From: Intestinibacter bartlettii
Lineage (GTDB): Bacteria; Bacillota; Clostridia; Peptostreptococcales; Peptostreptococcaceae
Assembly: GCF_018917435.1 (NCBI RefSeq)
Contig: NZ_JAHLOQ010000034.1
Coordinates: forward strand, 1 to 34,950
Reading direction: 5' to 3'
DNA length: 34,950 bases
Program-made: the position numbers and the translations under genes
Part shown: in pieces, positions 16,228 to 23,813 of the stretch
Layout of the letters: each line of letters begins with the position of its first letter
Position numbering within the stretch: the stretch's first letter is position 1
Notes under the pieces: model-generated
What the model saw: only the letters and a program-made list of their open reading frames with translations
Database searches by the model: none
What the model was told of the DNA's origin: nothing

Positions 16228-17115
16228 ATGGACAGAAATTATTTTTTAGATATGTACGACTTGGATGCACAAGATCTAGTAGACTTAAATATAAATTGGG
16301 TAGATTTATATAATATATTACAAGATTATAAAAAATCTATCGATATTTGTGATGCTAGATTAACTTATGTCGCAAATGTATTAAGACAACATCCAAAAGT
16401 ACATTCTGTGAAAACAAGGGTTAAAGATCCTCAAAGATTATTACAAAAATTAGTCAGAAAAACTCCTGATAGAAGAGAAAAGTATGGAGAAGATTTCAAC
16501 TTTAATATACAAAACTACAAAGATGAGATTACAGATTTAATGGGTATACGTGTTATACATATTTTTAAAGAAGATTGGGAAGAAATACATAAGTTCATAA
16601 CTAACAAGTGGGAAGTAATAGAAATAGTTGCTAATATAAGGGAAGGCGATAATGTAACACCTTTTGAAGAAAAATCTATTCCTGTTAGGTCTAGAATATC
16701 TGGGTATAGATCAGTTCACTATTTGATTAGATATGGTTCACCATATGATTTATGTACAATAGAAATCCAAGTAAGAACTATATTTGAAGAAGGATATGGA
16801 GAGATAGACCATCAACTTAGATATAGCCATGATGATGATATTCCAGAACTTTTGGCACAAAATTTAATGTTATTAAATAGAATAGTAGGAAGTTCTGATG
16901 AGATGGCATCTCTTATAAATAAATTAAATCAAAGCTTTGATGAAATAGAAGAAAAATATAATAAAAAATTAAAGCAAAAAAATGATATGCTTAGAGATTT
17001 ACGTAAAAAGATTTATGAAAATGATTCTTTAAAAAAAGAAGAGCGACAATCAATAATAAATGATATAGATAAAGTAATTTTAGGGGACAGATCAAAATAT
17101 TCGAGGAGGAAATAG
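16228..17115 (+). CDS. RelA/SpoT-domain (p)ppGpp synthetase, single-domain type
   Basis: This probable small alarmone synthetase transfers pyrophosphate from ATP to GTP or GDP. It has YKDEITDLMGIRVI, SRISGYRSVHYLI (the GYRSVH nucleotide site), CTIEIQVRTIFEEGYGEIDHQLRY (EIQVRT and the metal/catalytic Glu). No HD hydrolase, TGS or ACT domain is present. A Lys/Glu-rich coiled coil covers about residues 225-285. The 295 residues are longer than RelQ/RelP. AAGGAGG at 16209-16215 lies 12 bases before this ATG but only 5 before another, out-of-frame ATG at 16221 (30-codon frame), so initiation may be weak or controlled. The next gene starts directly after the stop. Confidence 0.85.
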   Translation: MDRNYFLDMYDLDAQDLVDLNINWVDLYNILQDYKKSIDICDARLTYVANVLRQHPKVHSVKTRVKDPQRLLQKLVRKTPDRREKYGEDFNFNIQNYKDEITDLMGIRVIHIFKEDWEEIHKFITNKWEVIEIVANIREGDNVTPFEEKSIPVRSRISGYRSVHYLIRYGSPYDLCTIEIQVRTIFEEGYGEIDHQLRYSHDDDIPELLAQNLMLLNRIVGSSDEMASLINKLNQSFDEIEEKYNKKLKQKNDMLRDLRKKIYENDSLKKEERQSIINDIDKVILGDRSKYSRRK

Positions 17116-17907
17116 ATGAGTAGTAGGAAGATATTATTTTTTGACATTGATGGAACATTGATTTCAGAAACAAGCGGGGAGATACCAACAAGCACAAAGA
17201 AGGCTCTTAAAGTGGCTCAAGAAAATGGGCATATAACAATTATAAACACAGGGAGAACAAGAGCTTTAATTGAACCAAGACTTCAAGATATGGGTTTTGA
17301 TGGATATATCTGTGGATGTGGAACTTATATAGAAATTCACAACAAAGTTTTATATTATAAAACTATTGATAAACACAAATACCAAGAAATTATACAAGTT
17401 TTAAAAGAAAATGAAACAGATATGATAATTGAAGGAACAGAAAATATATATATGGACTTAGAAACAACTGACCCTGTAAGACAAAAAAGAATAAAGGAAT
17501 TTACTGATAGAGGATTTCCAATAAAATCTTTAAGTAGTTCAGATTTATCTTTTGATAAGTTTTGTTTTACATTGCAAAATACAGATAAACGAGATAATAT
17601 AGTTGAATATCTAGAAAATGAGGGATTTGACTATATAGATAGGGGTGCAAATTTCTTTGAAGTGGTTCCAAAAGGTCATTCAAAAGCAAGTGGAATGGAA
17701 TTTTTATTAAATTATTTCGATTTAGAAAAAGAAGATAGCTATGCATTTGGCGATAGTTATAATGATACAGCTATGTTTGAATACTGTCCCAATGGAGTAT
17801 TAATGGCAAATGGGAAAAAAGATTTATCTAAAATAGTGAGCTTTGTAACAAAAGATGTAGATGAAGATGGAATAGAATATGCACTACAACATTTTAATAT
17901 AGTTTAA
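17116..17907 (+). CDS. Cof-type HAD-superfamily phosphatase
   Basis: The HAD hydrolase motifs are all present: motif I FFDIDGTLIS (nucleophile and acid Asp), motif II NTGRTRAL, motif III Lys in PKGHSKASGMEFLL and motif IV FGDSYNDTAMFEY. The large IIB cap (about residues 85-185) marks the Cof group, which acts on sugar phosphates, FMN or similar small phosphates. The substrate cannot be read. It begins 1 base after the alarmone synthetase stop with CGAGGAGGAAATAG as ribosome site, so the two are co-translated. A terminator follows. Confidence 0.88.
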   Translation: MSSRKILFFDIDGTLISETSGEIPTSTKKALKVAQENGHITIINTGRTRALIEPRLQDMGFDGYICGCGTYIEIHNKVLYYKTIDKHKYQEIIQVLKENETDMIIEGTENIYMDLETTDPVRQKRIKEFTDRGFPIKSLSSSDLSFDKFCFTLQNTDKRDNIVEYLENEGFDYIDRGANFFEVVPKGHSKASGMEFLLNYFDLEKEDSYAFGDSYNDTAMFEYCPNGVLMANGKKDLSKIVSFVTKDVDEDGIEYALQHFNIV

Positions 17908-17918
17908 CATTATAATTT

Positions 17919-17960
17919 ACCGCAAATACATGGTTTAAACCATTGTTTTGCGGTTTTTTT
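17919..17960 (+). terminator. Terminator after the HAD phosphatase gene
   Basis: ACCGCAAA (17919-17926) pairs with TTTGCGGT (17947-17954), with an inner stem ATGGTTT/AAACCAT, followed by a run of T to 17960. Confidence 0.85.
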
Positions 17961-17962
17961 AT

Positions 17963-18071
17963 AGCACATAGGAAATTATATTCATTTATAGATTGTGGAT
18001 AAGTATAATTTCCGTATATGTGCTTCAAAGAAATCTACATCTTTAAGGATCTTTAGTATAAAGATTTCTTT
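17963..18071 (+). other. Two consecutive long hairpins upstream of the KaiC-like/ATP-grasp gene
   Basis: The first hairpin has an 18-bp stem. AGCACATA + GGAAATTATA (17963-17980) pairs with TATAATTTCC + TATGTGCT (18004-18024), with one GTA bulge at 18014-18016 and a 23-base loop. Two bases later AAAGAAATCT (18027-18036) pairs with AGATTTCTTT (18062-18071); its loop contains the repeat ATCTTTA twice. No T run follows either. It matches no riboswitch class I can recognise; it could be a structured RNA, a protein-binding site or a remnant of a small mobile repeat. Confidence 0.55.
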
Positions 18072-18187
18072 ATATAAAATGTTAGAAAAATAATATTAAT
18101 ATATAAATAAGTATTTATATTAAAGATAAAAATAATTCATATGATACAATTGAAATAACGAAATATTCTGACAAGGGAGGGGTTTTT

Positions 18188-20734
18188 GTGGACAAAATCA
18201 GTACAGGAATAAAGGGTTTTGATGACATTATGGGAGGCCTATATCCTGGGGATAATGTTGTATGGCAAGTTGAAGATATAAATAATTATAAACATGTTGT
18301 AGATGCATTTGTAAAAAAATCAATAAAAGATGGTAAGAAGGTTAATTATATTAAATTTGGAAAAATGGATTCGATAATTGACGATTTGAGTGGAGTAAAT
18401 TTATTTGAACTAGACTTAGAAAAAGGTTTTGAAGAGTTTACTATGTCAGTTCACAATATAATAAAAACTCAAAGTGAAAATGCAGTCTATGTATTTGATA
18501 GTCTTACATATATTCAAAGAGGATGGTATTCAGATTTGATGACAGTTAACTTTTTTAAAGTTACATGTCCTTATTTATATAAAATTGGTGCAGCTGCCTA
18601 TTTTTCAATAAAGAGAAATTCTTATACTTATGACACAATAGCTAAAATAAGACAAACAACACAAGTTTTAATGGATATATATAACGTAGACGGCAATATT
18701 TATATACATCCTTTGAAGGTTGAAAACCGATATACTCCAATTTTATTTTTCCCACATAAAATTGAAGGAGATAAAGTTACAACTATAACTTCAAGTGGAG
18801 AAGCATCAAAGTTATTTTCACATTTTGACTGGAGAAATAAAAGATTAGGTTATTGGAGAATAAATTTCAATAAGGCAAAGGCAGCACTTACACAAGATGA
18901 ATCGACACAAAATAGAATGAAACAAAATTTAATAGATATATTAGTTGGAAAAGACAGCAAAATAAATGAAATGTGCAATCAATATTTTACACTTGCTGAT
19001 ATGGTTCAAATTGCATCTCGTGAAATAGGAACAGGATTTATCGGAGGAAAAAGTATTGGGATGCTTATGGCAACTGCTATTGTAAGCAAATCAGAAGAAA
19101 CAAAAGAATATTTTAAAGATATATTAGAACCTCATGATTCATTTTATGTTGGCACAGATGTTTTCTACTCTTATATAGTTGAAAATGGATTATGGGATTT
19201 GAGAATGAAGCAAAAAACAGATGAAGGATATTTTAAATACTCAAAAGAACTTCAAGATGGATTGAAAAATGGTAAATTCTCTGAAATGATAGAAGAACAA
19301 TTTATGCATTTGTTAGAGTACTATGGACAATGTCCTATAATTGTAAGATCTAGTTCGTTATTAGAAGATAACTTTGGAAATGCTTTTGCTGGTAAATACG
19401 ATAGCGTATTTTGTATAAATCAGGGAACACCAACACAAAGACTACAAGCATTTGAAGATGCAATAAGAACAGTTTATGCAAGTACTATGAACGATGATGC
19501 ACTTAATTATAGAAAAAATCGTGGTTTAGATAAACGTGATGAGCAAATGGCTATATTAGTTCAAAGGGTTTCAGGTGATTACTATGGAGAGTATTTCTTC
19601 CCTCATATAGCAGGTGTTGCAAATTCATCCAATTTATATGTTTGGAATAAAAAAATAGATATGGATGCAGGAATGTTGAGATTAGTATTTGGACTTGGTA
19701 CTAGAGCGGTAGACAGGGTAAACAATGACTATGTTAGAATAGTAGCCCTTGATGATCCAACTAGACTTCCAGCTATGACAATGAAAGATCCTCAAAAATT
19801 TTCTCAACATTATGTAGATGTACTGAATTTAAATAAAAATAAATTAGAAACAATAAAAATAAATGATGCAGTAAAGAGTAATTTAAAAACACAAAGCAAT
19901 TTATTTGGCTCAAAAGATAAAGAAACAGAAGAAAGACTTAAAAGAGTAGGTGTAGATACTTCTAATATACCATTTATATTAAATTTTGAAAGATTGCTTA
20001 GAAGTACTAAGTTTGCAGAAGCTATGAAAAAAATATTAAAAGTTGTATCATCAAAATATAACTATCCAGTAGATATTGAGTATACAGCTAATTTTGATAG
20101 ACAAGGTAATTTTAGAATTAATATTGTTCAATGTAGACCACTTCAAACTAGAGGACTTGGTAAAACAGTAGAACTACCTAAATTAGAGGATATGAACTCA
20201 TGTTTATTCTCATCAAAAGGAAACTTTATGGGTGGTAATGTAAGACTAAAAATAGATTATATAGTATTTATATCATCAGACGAATATGTTAAGTTACCAG
20301 AAGTAGAAAAATATAATATAGCTAGACAAGTTGGCATAATAAATAAAGAATTAAAAGGTAAAAATGCAATGCTTATGGGACCAGGTCGATGGGGAAGTAG
20401 CAATCCAGCATTAGGTGTTCCTGTTAAATTTACTGAACTATGTAATATGTCGGTAATGTGTGAAATAGCATATAGCAATAAAGATTTAATGCCAGAGTTA
20501 TCTTATGGAAGTCATTTCTTCCAAGACTTAGTTGAAACAGGTATATTTTACGTAGCTTTATTTGATAATAAAGGAGATACAGTATTTAATGAGAGTAAGT
20601 TAAGAGAAAAAGAAAATATAGTAAAACAAATAGTAAAAGATGCAAATATAAATGAAGATGTAATAAAAGTATACGATACAAAAGGCCTTCAAATTTATTC
20701 AGATATAACAGAACAAATAGTAACTTGCTCATAA
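18188..20734 (+). CDS. KaiC-like/PEP-synthase ATP-grasp fusion protein of unknown reaction
   Basis: Residues 1 to about 230 resemble a KaiC/RecA-type domain: it begins ISTGIKGFDDIMGGLYPGD and has a Walker-B-like AVYVFDSLTYI, but the Walker A loop is replaced by QVEDINNYKHV. Residues about 290-655 are a PEP synthase/PPDK-type ATP-grasp domain: GTGFIGGKSIGM, IIVRSSSLLEDNFGNAFAGKYDSV, MAILVQRVSGDYYGEYF and the closing IVQCRPLQTRG. Residues 656-848 are a distinct tail with GPGRWGSSNPALGVPVKF and YGSHFFQDLVETGIFYV. Neither the phosphohistidine swivel domain nor the PEP-binding barrel is present, so it is not a normal PEP synthase. The start is GTG 18188 after AAGGGAGGGG. It is monocistronic, between two terminators. 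Confidence 0.75.
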   Translation: MDKISTGIKGFDDIMGGLYPGDNVVWQVEDINNYKHVVDAFVKKSIKDGKKVNYIKFGKMDSIIDDLSGVNLFELDLEKGFEEFTMSVHNIIKTQSENAVYVFDSLTYIQRGWYSDLMTVNFFKVTCPYLYKIGAAAYFSIKRNSYTYDTIAKIRQTTQVLMDIYNVDGNIYIHPLKVENRYTPILFFPHKIEGDKVTTITSSGEASKLFSHFDWRNKRLGYWRINFNKAKAALTQDESTQNRMKQNLIDILVGKDSKINEMCNQYFTLADMVQIASREIGTGFIGGKSIGMLMATAIVSKSEETKEYFKDILEPHDSFYVGTDVFYSYIVENGLWDLRMKQKTDEGYFKYSKELQDGLKNGKFSEMIEEQFMHLLEYYGQCPIIVRSSSLLEDNFGNAFAGKYDSVFCINQGTPTQRLQAFEDAIRTVYASTMNDDALNYRKNRGLDKRDEQMAILVQRVSGDYYGEYFFPHIAGVANSSNLYVWNKKIDMDAGMLRLVFGLGTRAVDRVNNDYVRIVALDDPTRLPAMTMKDPQKFSQHYVDVLNLNKNKLETIKINDAVKSNLKTQSNLFGSKDKETEERLKRVGVDTSNIPFILNFERLLRSTKFAEAMKKILKVVSSKYNYPVDIEYTANFDRQGNFRINIVQCRPLQTRGLGKTVELPKLEDMNSCLFSSKGNFMGGNVRLKIDYIVFISSDEYVKLPEVEKYNIARQVGIINKELKGKNAMLMGPGRWGSSNPALGVPVKFTELCNMSVMCEIAYSNKDLMPELSYGSHFFQDLVETGIFYVALFDNKGDTVFNESKLREKENIVKQIVKDANINEDVIKVYDTKGLQIYSDITEQIVTCS

Positions 20735-20750
20735 AACTTAAAGTTAAAAT

Positions 20751-20800
20751 AAAAAAGGAAAACCCCTAAATCGTTTACAACTTAGGGGTTTTCTTTTTTT
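20751..20800 (+). terminator. Terminator after the KaiC-like/ATP-grasp gene
   Basis: GAAAACCCCTAA (20758-20769) pairs perfectly with TTAGGGGTTTTC (20782-20793), followed by seven T. A-rich bases on the left extend the stem. Confidence 0.9.
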
Positions 20801-20837
20801 ACTATAATAAGATTAAATAAAAAGGTTGAAAAATTAA

Positions 20838-20860
20838 TTAATCCAAAATTGGGTGATTAA
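20838..20860 (-). terminator. Weak terminator of the Crp/Fnr gene
   Basis: Read on the - strand, TTAAT with CC pairs with GGATTAA around AATTTT with a small bulge, followed by TTAATTTTT. The stem is short and the call is tentative. Confidence 0.4.
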
Positions 20861-21532
20861 TTATAAGTTTATAGAGATTATTTCAAAACGATTTTTATTA
20901 TATTTTATAAGACCTTCTTTTTGCATATTACTAAGTTCATGTGAAAGAGCACTTCTATTAACACATAAAAATTTAGAAAGTTCTTCTCTGTTATAAGGTA
21001 TTGTAAAAGTATTACTGTTATTTTTTTGTTTTTCTATTAACAAATATGCGATAATTTTTTGTCTAAGTTTATAATGAGATATTATTTTTATTTTATGATA
21101 TTTTCTCATATTTTCATTTGCAATAAATTTAAGTACATCTTGTAAAATTAAAGATCTGTATTCTTCTGGAATGATACCCTTTTTGAAAATTACATCTTGA
21201 TTAAATATAAATACTTCGGAATCAGTTAAAGCATATATAGAAAATGGACTGATTTTTTCATATGTACAGGTAATTTCAAGCCCAAAAGAATATGATGCTT
21301 CAAGTTTATTTACTAAACTTTCATCCCCAGTAGAGTAGAAATTAGATACGGCTAGTTTACCGCTTAAGACTATACCAATGTAATCTATATATTCCCCTTC
21401 GTCTATTAATAAAGCACCTTTTTCAAAAAATTTGACACTACCATTTAATAAAGGCGTTATTTCTTTTAAAGCCTCTTCACTTAAATTGTGAAAAGGTCTT
21501 GATTTAGCTAAAGCTTTTATAATTTTATCCAT
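20861..21532 (-). CDS. Crp/Fnr-family transcriptional regulator
   Basis: The N-terminal cyclic-nucleotide-binding-like beta-barrel (about residues 10-125, VKFFEKGALLIDEGEYIDYIGIVLSGKLAV) is followed by a dimer helix and a C-terminal winged helix (NREELSKFLCVNRSALSHELSNMQKEGLIKY). It has no Fnr-type cysteine cluster at the N-terminus, and the phosphate-binding residues of true CRP are not evident, so the signal is unknown. The start is the ATG complementary to 21530-21532, preceded by GGGGGATTTATT; an upstream in-frame ATG at 21565 lacks a ribosome site. The length is 223 residues. It is divergent from the helicase gene, with 167 bases between. Confidence 0.88.
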   Translation of the reverse strand: MDKIIKALAKSRPFHNLSEEALKEITPLLNGSVKFFEKGALLIDEGEYIDYIGIVLSGKLAVSNFYSTGDESLVNKLEASYSFGLEITCTYEKISPFSIYALTDSEVFIFNQDVIFKKGIIPEEYRSLILQDVLKFIANENMRKYHKIKIISHYKLRQKIIAYLLIEKQKNNSNTFTIPYNREELSKFLCVNRSALSHELSNMQKEGLIKYNKNRFEIISINL

Positions 21533-21658
21533 AATAAATCCCCCAAAATTTAAGTTTAATTTCATAAAAATATATATTAAATAAATTATAATTTAAATAT
21601 GTGTAAAAAATCAATTAATGTAAAGGGTAATAATAAGTTTAATTACATTATATTTTGA

Positions 21659-21664
21659 TATAAT
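21659..21664 (+). promoter_or_regulatory. -10 element of the helicase gene
   Basis: A perfect TATAAT lies 36 bases before the helicase ATG. No good -35 is found at 16-18 bases upstream, so the promoter may need an activator or be weak. Confidence 0.4.
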
Positions 21665-21699
21665 ATGTAAATAAAAATAATATATTTAAGGAGAGTATA

Positions 21700-23163
21700 A
21701 TGAAAGGTTTTAATAAATTTAATTTAGATAAGGATATTTTAAAATCATTAAATATTCTAGATTATAAAACACCATCAAAAGTACAGGAAGAAGTAATTCC
21801 TGTTTTAATAGATAGAAATAATATTTTAGTAAAATCTAAAACTGGTACAGGAAAAAGTGCATCATTTGCAATACCCATATGCAATCAAATAAAGCCGTTA
21901 GAGAGAACATTAAAGGCTTTAATAATTGTTCCAACAAGAGAGTTAGCATTACAAGTAAAAGAAGAAATTGAAAAAATAGGTAGAATAAAAAAAGTAAAGT
22001 GCAGTATGATTTCAGGAAAAGAGCCACTTAATAATCAAATATTAGAATTAAAACAGGGTGCTAATGTAGTTGTGGCTACACCTGGAAGAATGATAGATCA
22101 TATATCTAGAAAAAGTATAGATTTAAGTAATTTAGATTATTTTGTAATAGATGAAGTTGATAAAATGTTTACTAAAGGGTTCAAAGCAGATATTGATACA
22201 ATTATTAAAAGTGTACCTAAAATAGCATGTAAAGCATTTTTCTCAGCAACAGTAGAAAATGATTTAAAAGATATATGCGAAGAATATATGACTAACTATA
22301 AATATATTGAGGTAAAAGAGTCAGAAGAAATACTAAAAAATGAAATAGTTCAACAGTATATAAAAGTAAATAATTTAGATACTTTAATTGAAAAAGATTC
22401 TAAATATGAAAATTTAAAAAAACTTTTATATAAATACAAACCAGAAACAGCAATAATATTTGCAAATACAAAAAGAAATGCAGAGATTCTATGTAAAGAT
22501 ATGAAAAGAGATGGATTTTTAGCAGAACAAATTCATGGTGATATTTCACAAGAAAGAAGATTTTTTATAATAGATGCTTTCAAAAAGCATGAATTTAACA
22601 TATTAATAAGCAGTGATATTATATCTAGGGGAATTCATATAGATGATGTATCGTTAGTAGTAAATTACGATATTCCTATGGATGAAGAAGTTTATGTTCA
22701 CAGAATTGGAAGAACTGGTAGAGCAGGAAAAAAAGGTATAGCAGTTAGTTTAGTTTCTGCAAGTGAAAATAAAAGTTTTGAAGATATACAAAACTATATA
22801 AAACATGAAATTGACTCAATAGATATAAAATGCACTGAAAAAGATAAGGAAGATTATGAACTAAAGGTAAAAGATATAAAAGAAAAGGGGAGTTTATTAG
22901 AATTTCAGCAAGAAGATGAATTTAGCGGAGAAGTTACAAAGATACATATAAATTTAGGGAAAAAGAAAAAAATAAGAATAGGTGATATCGTAGGAGCTTT
23001 AAATAATATTGAAAATATAGAAAATGAGGACTTGGGTGTTATAAAAATATATGACAATTATTCCACTGTAGATATATTAAATAAAAAAGGGATTCCTTTT
23101 TTAAATGAATATAGTGAAATTATAGTAAAAAATAAAAAGGCTAAAGTAAGAGAAGAAAAATAA
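21700..23163 (+). CDS. DbpA/YxiN-like DEAD-box RNA helicase with DEVD motif II
   Basis: This ATP-dependent RNA helicase is probably involved in ribosome assembly. The conserved motifs run in order: Q motif (KTPSKVQEEVIPVLI), motif I SKTGTGKSASF, PTRELALQV, TPGRMIDH, motif II DEVD in VIDEVDKMF (normally DEAD), motif III SAT, ISSDIISRGIHIDD, and HRIGRTGRAGKKG. The C-terminal ~75 residues (GEVTKIHINLGKKKKIRIGDIVGAL onward) match the DbpA RNA-binding domain, which in E. coli DbpA and B. subtilis YxiN binds hairpin 92 of 23S rRNA. The 487 residues fit the family. The ATG follows AAGGAGAGTATA. A bidirectional terminator follows. Confidence 0.9.
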   Translation: MKGFNKFNLDKDILKSLNILDYKTPSKVQEEVIPVLIDRNNILVKSKTGTGKSASFAIPICNQIKPLERTLKALIIVPTRELALQVKEEIEKIGRIKKVKCSMISGKEPLNNQILELKQGANVVVATPGRMIDHISRKSIDLSNLDYFVIDEVDKMFTKGFKADIDTIIKSVPKIACKAFFSATVENDLKDICEEYMTNYKYIEVKESEEILKNEIVQQYIKVNNLDTLIEKDSKYENLKKLLYKYKPETAIIFANTKRNAEILCKDMKRDGFLAEQIHGDISQERRFFIIDAFKKHEFNILISSDIISRGIHIDDVSLVVNYDIPMDEEVYVHRIGRTGRAGKKGIAVSLVSASENKSFEDIQNYIKHEIDSIDIKCTEKDKEDYELKVKDIKEKGSLLEFQQEDEFSGEVTKIHINLGKKKKIRIGDIVGALNNIENIENEDLGVIKIYDNYSTVDILNKKGIPFLNEYSEIIVKNKKAKVREEK

Positions 23164-23174
23164 ATATATATATT

Positions 23175-23204
23175 AAAAAAGGTGTTCGAGAGTACACCTT
23201 TTTT
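23175..23204. terminator. Bidirectional terminator after the helicase gene
   Basis: AAAAAAGGTGT (23175-23185) pairs perfectly with ACACCTTTTTT (23194-23204) around TCGAGAGT. The A/T flanks give a U tail in both directions, so it serves the converging gene as well. Confidence 0.9.
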
Positions 23205-23228
23205 AATATACAGGAAAATATATTCATT

Positions 23229-23666
23229 TTATGCCAACAGAGAACCTTTTATATATGCATATTTCAATGTCTTTTGTTTGGGAGTATCACAAAGAGACAT
23301 GATTTTAACTTGACTTTGTGGGCGGTCATCTTTAAAAATTGTAAATAGAGAGTTTAAGTTATTGTACATCTTAAAAATATCACTTTTAGAAATTTTCATT
23401 TTTATAGATGATATAATATCTTCAGTGGAAATTTTAGTAGATGATTCTAGTTTACTTGTTATTTTGTAAATTGAATCCTCATATTCAATATAGTAAATAT
23501 TATCTATAAATAAATATGGAAAAATAGATTTCTCAAATTCATCAAATTTATTTTCTTTTACATTTGTTATTTTATATAAAATAGTAGTTTTATCTGAATC
23601 TAAATTAAATTTTTGGGAAACTGAATTTAGTAATGATGGATTTATCTCTTCGAAATTTATATACAT
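23229..23666 (-). CDS. Uncharacterised small protein
   Basis: I do not recognise this protein. It is 145 residues, soluble and mixed-charge, with no membrane segment, signal peptide or clear motif. Its start is placed at the ATG complementary to 23664-23666, because GGAGG lies 5 bases before it; the frame is open 7 codons further upstream without such a site. The C-terminal third has a basic stretch (TPKQKTLKYAYIKG). It stands alone between the helicase and symporter genes, facing the helicase. Codon use is like that of its neighbours, so it is likely a real gene. Confidence 0.65.
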   Translation of the reverse strand: MYINFEEINPSLLNSVSQKFNLDSDKTTILYKITNVKENKFDEFEKSIFPYLFIDNIYYIEYEDSIYKITSKLESSTKISTEDIISSIKMKISKSDIFKMYNNLNSLFTIFKDDRPQSQVKIMSLCDTPKQKTLKYAYIKGSLLA

Positions 23667-23754
23667 ACAAACCTCCAAATATATCAAATTTTATATTTAT
23701 TTTTTACAAATAGAGGTATGTTATTCAAATTTTATAAATTTATATACAATGCAA

Positions 23755-23786
23755 AAGGGATAGCCTGATTTCTCATGCTATCCCTT
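23755..23786 (-). terminator. Terminator of the alanine/glycine symporter gene
   Basis: AAGGGATAGC (23755-23764) pairs with GCTATCCCTT (23777-23786). Read on the - strand it is followed by TTTTGC. The stem is 10 bp. Confidence 0.8.
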
Positions 23787-23813
23787 CTGATTTAGGTATT
23801 TATAATTAAGGTA

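Noticed and set aside
18188-20734. Annotating the protein as PEP synthase (PpsA) or PPDK
   Set aside because: The phosphohistidine domain and PEP-binding barrel are absent, and the N-terminus is a different, KaiC-like domain.
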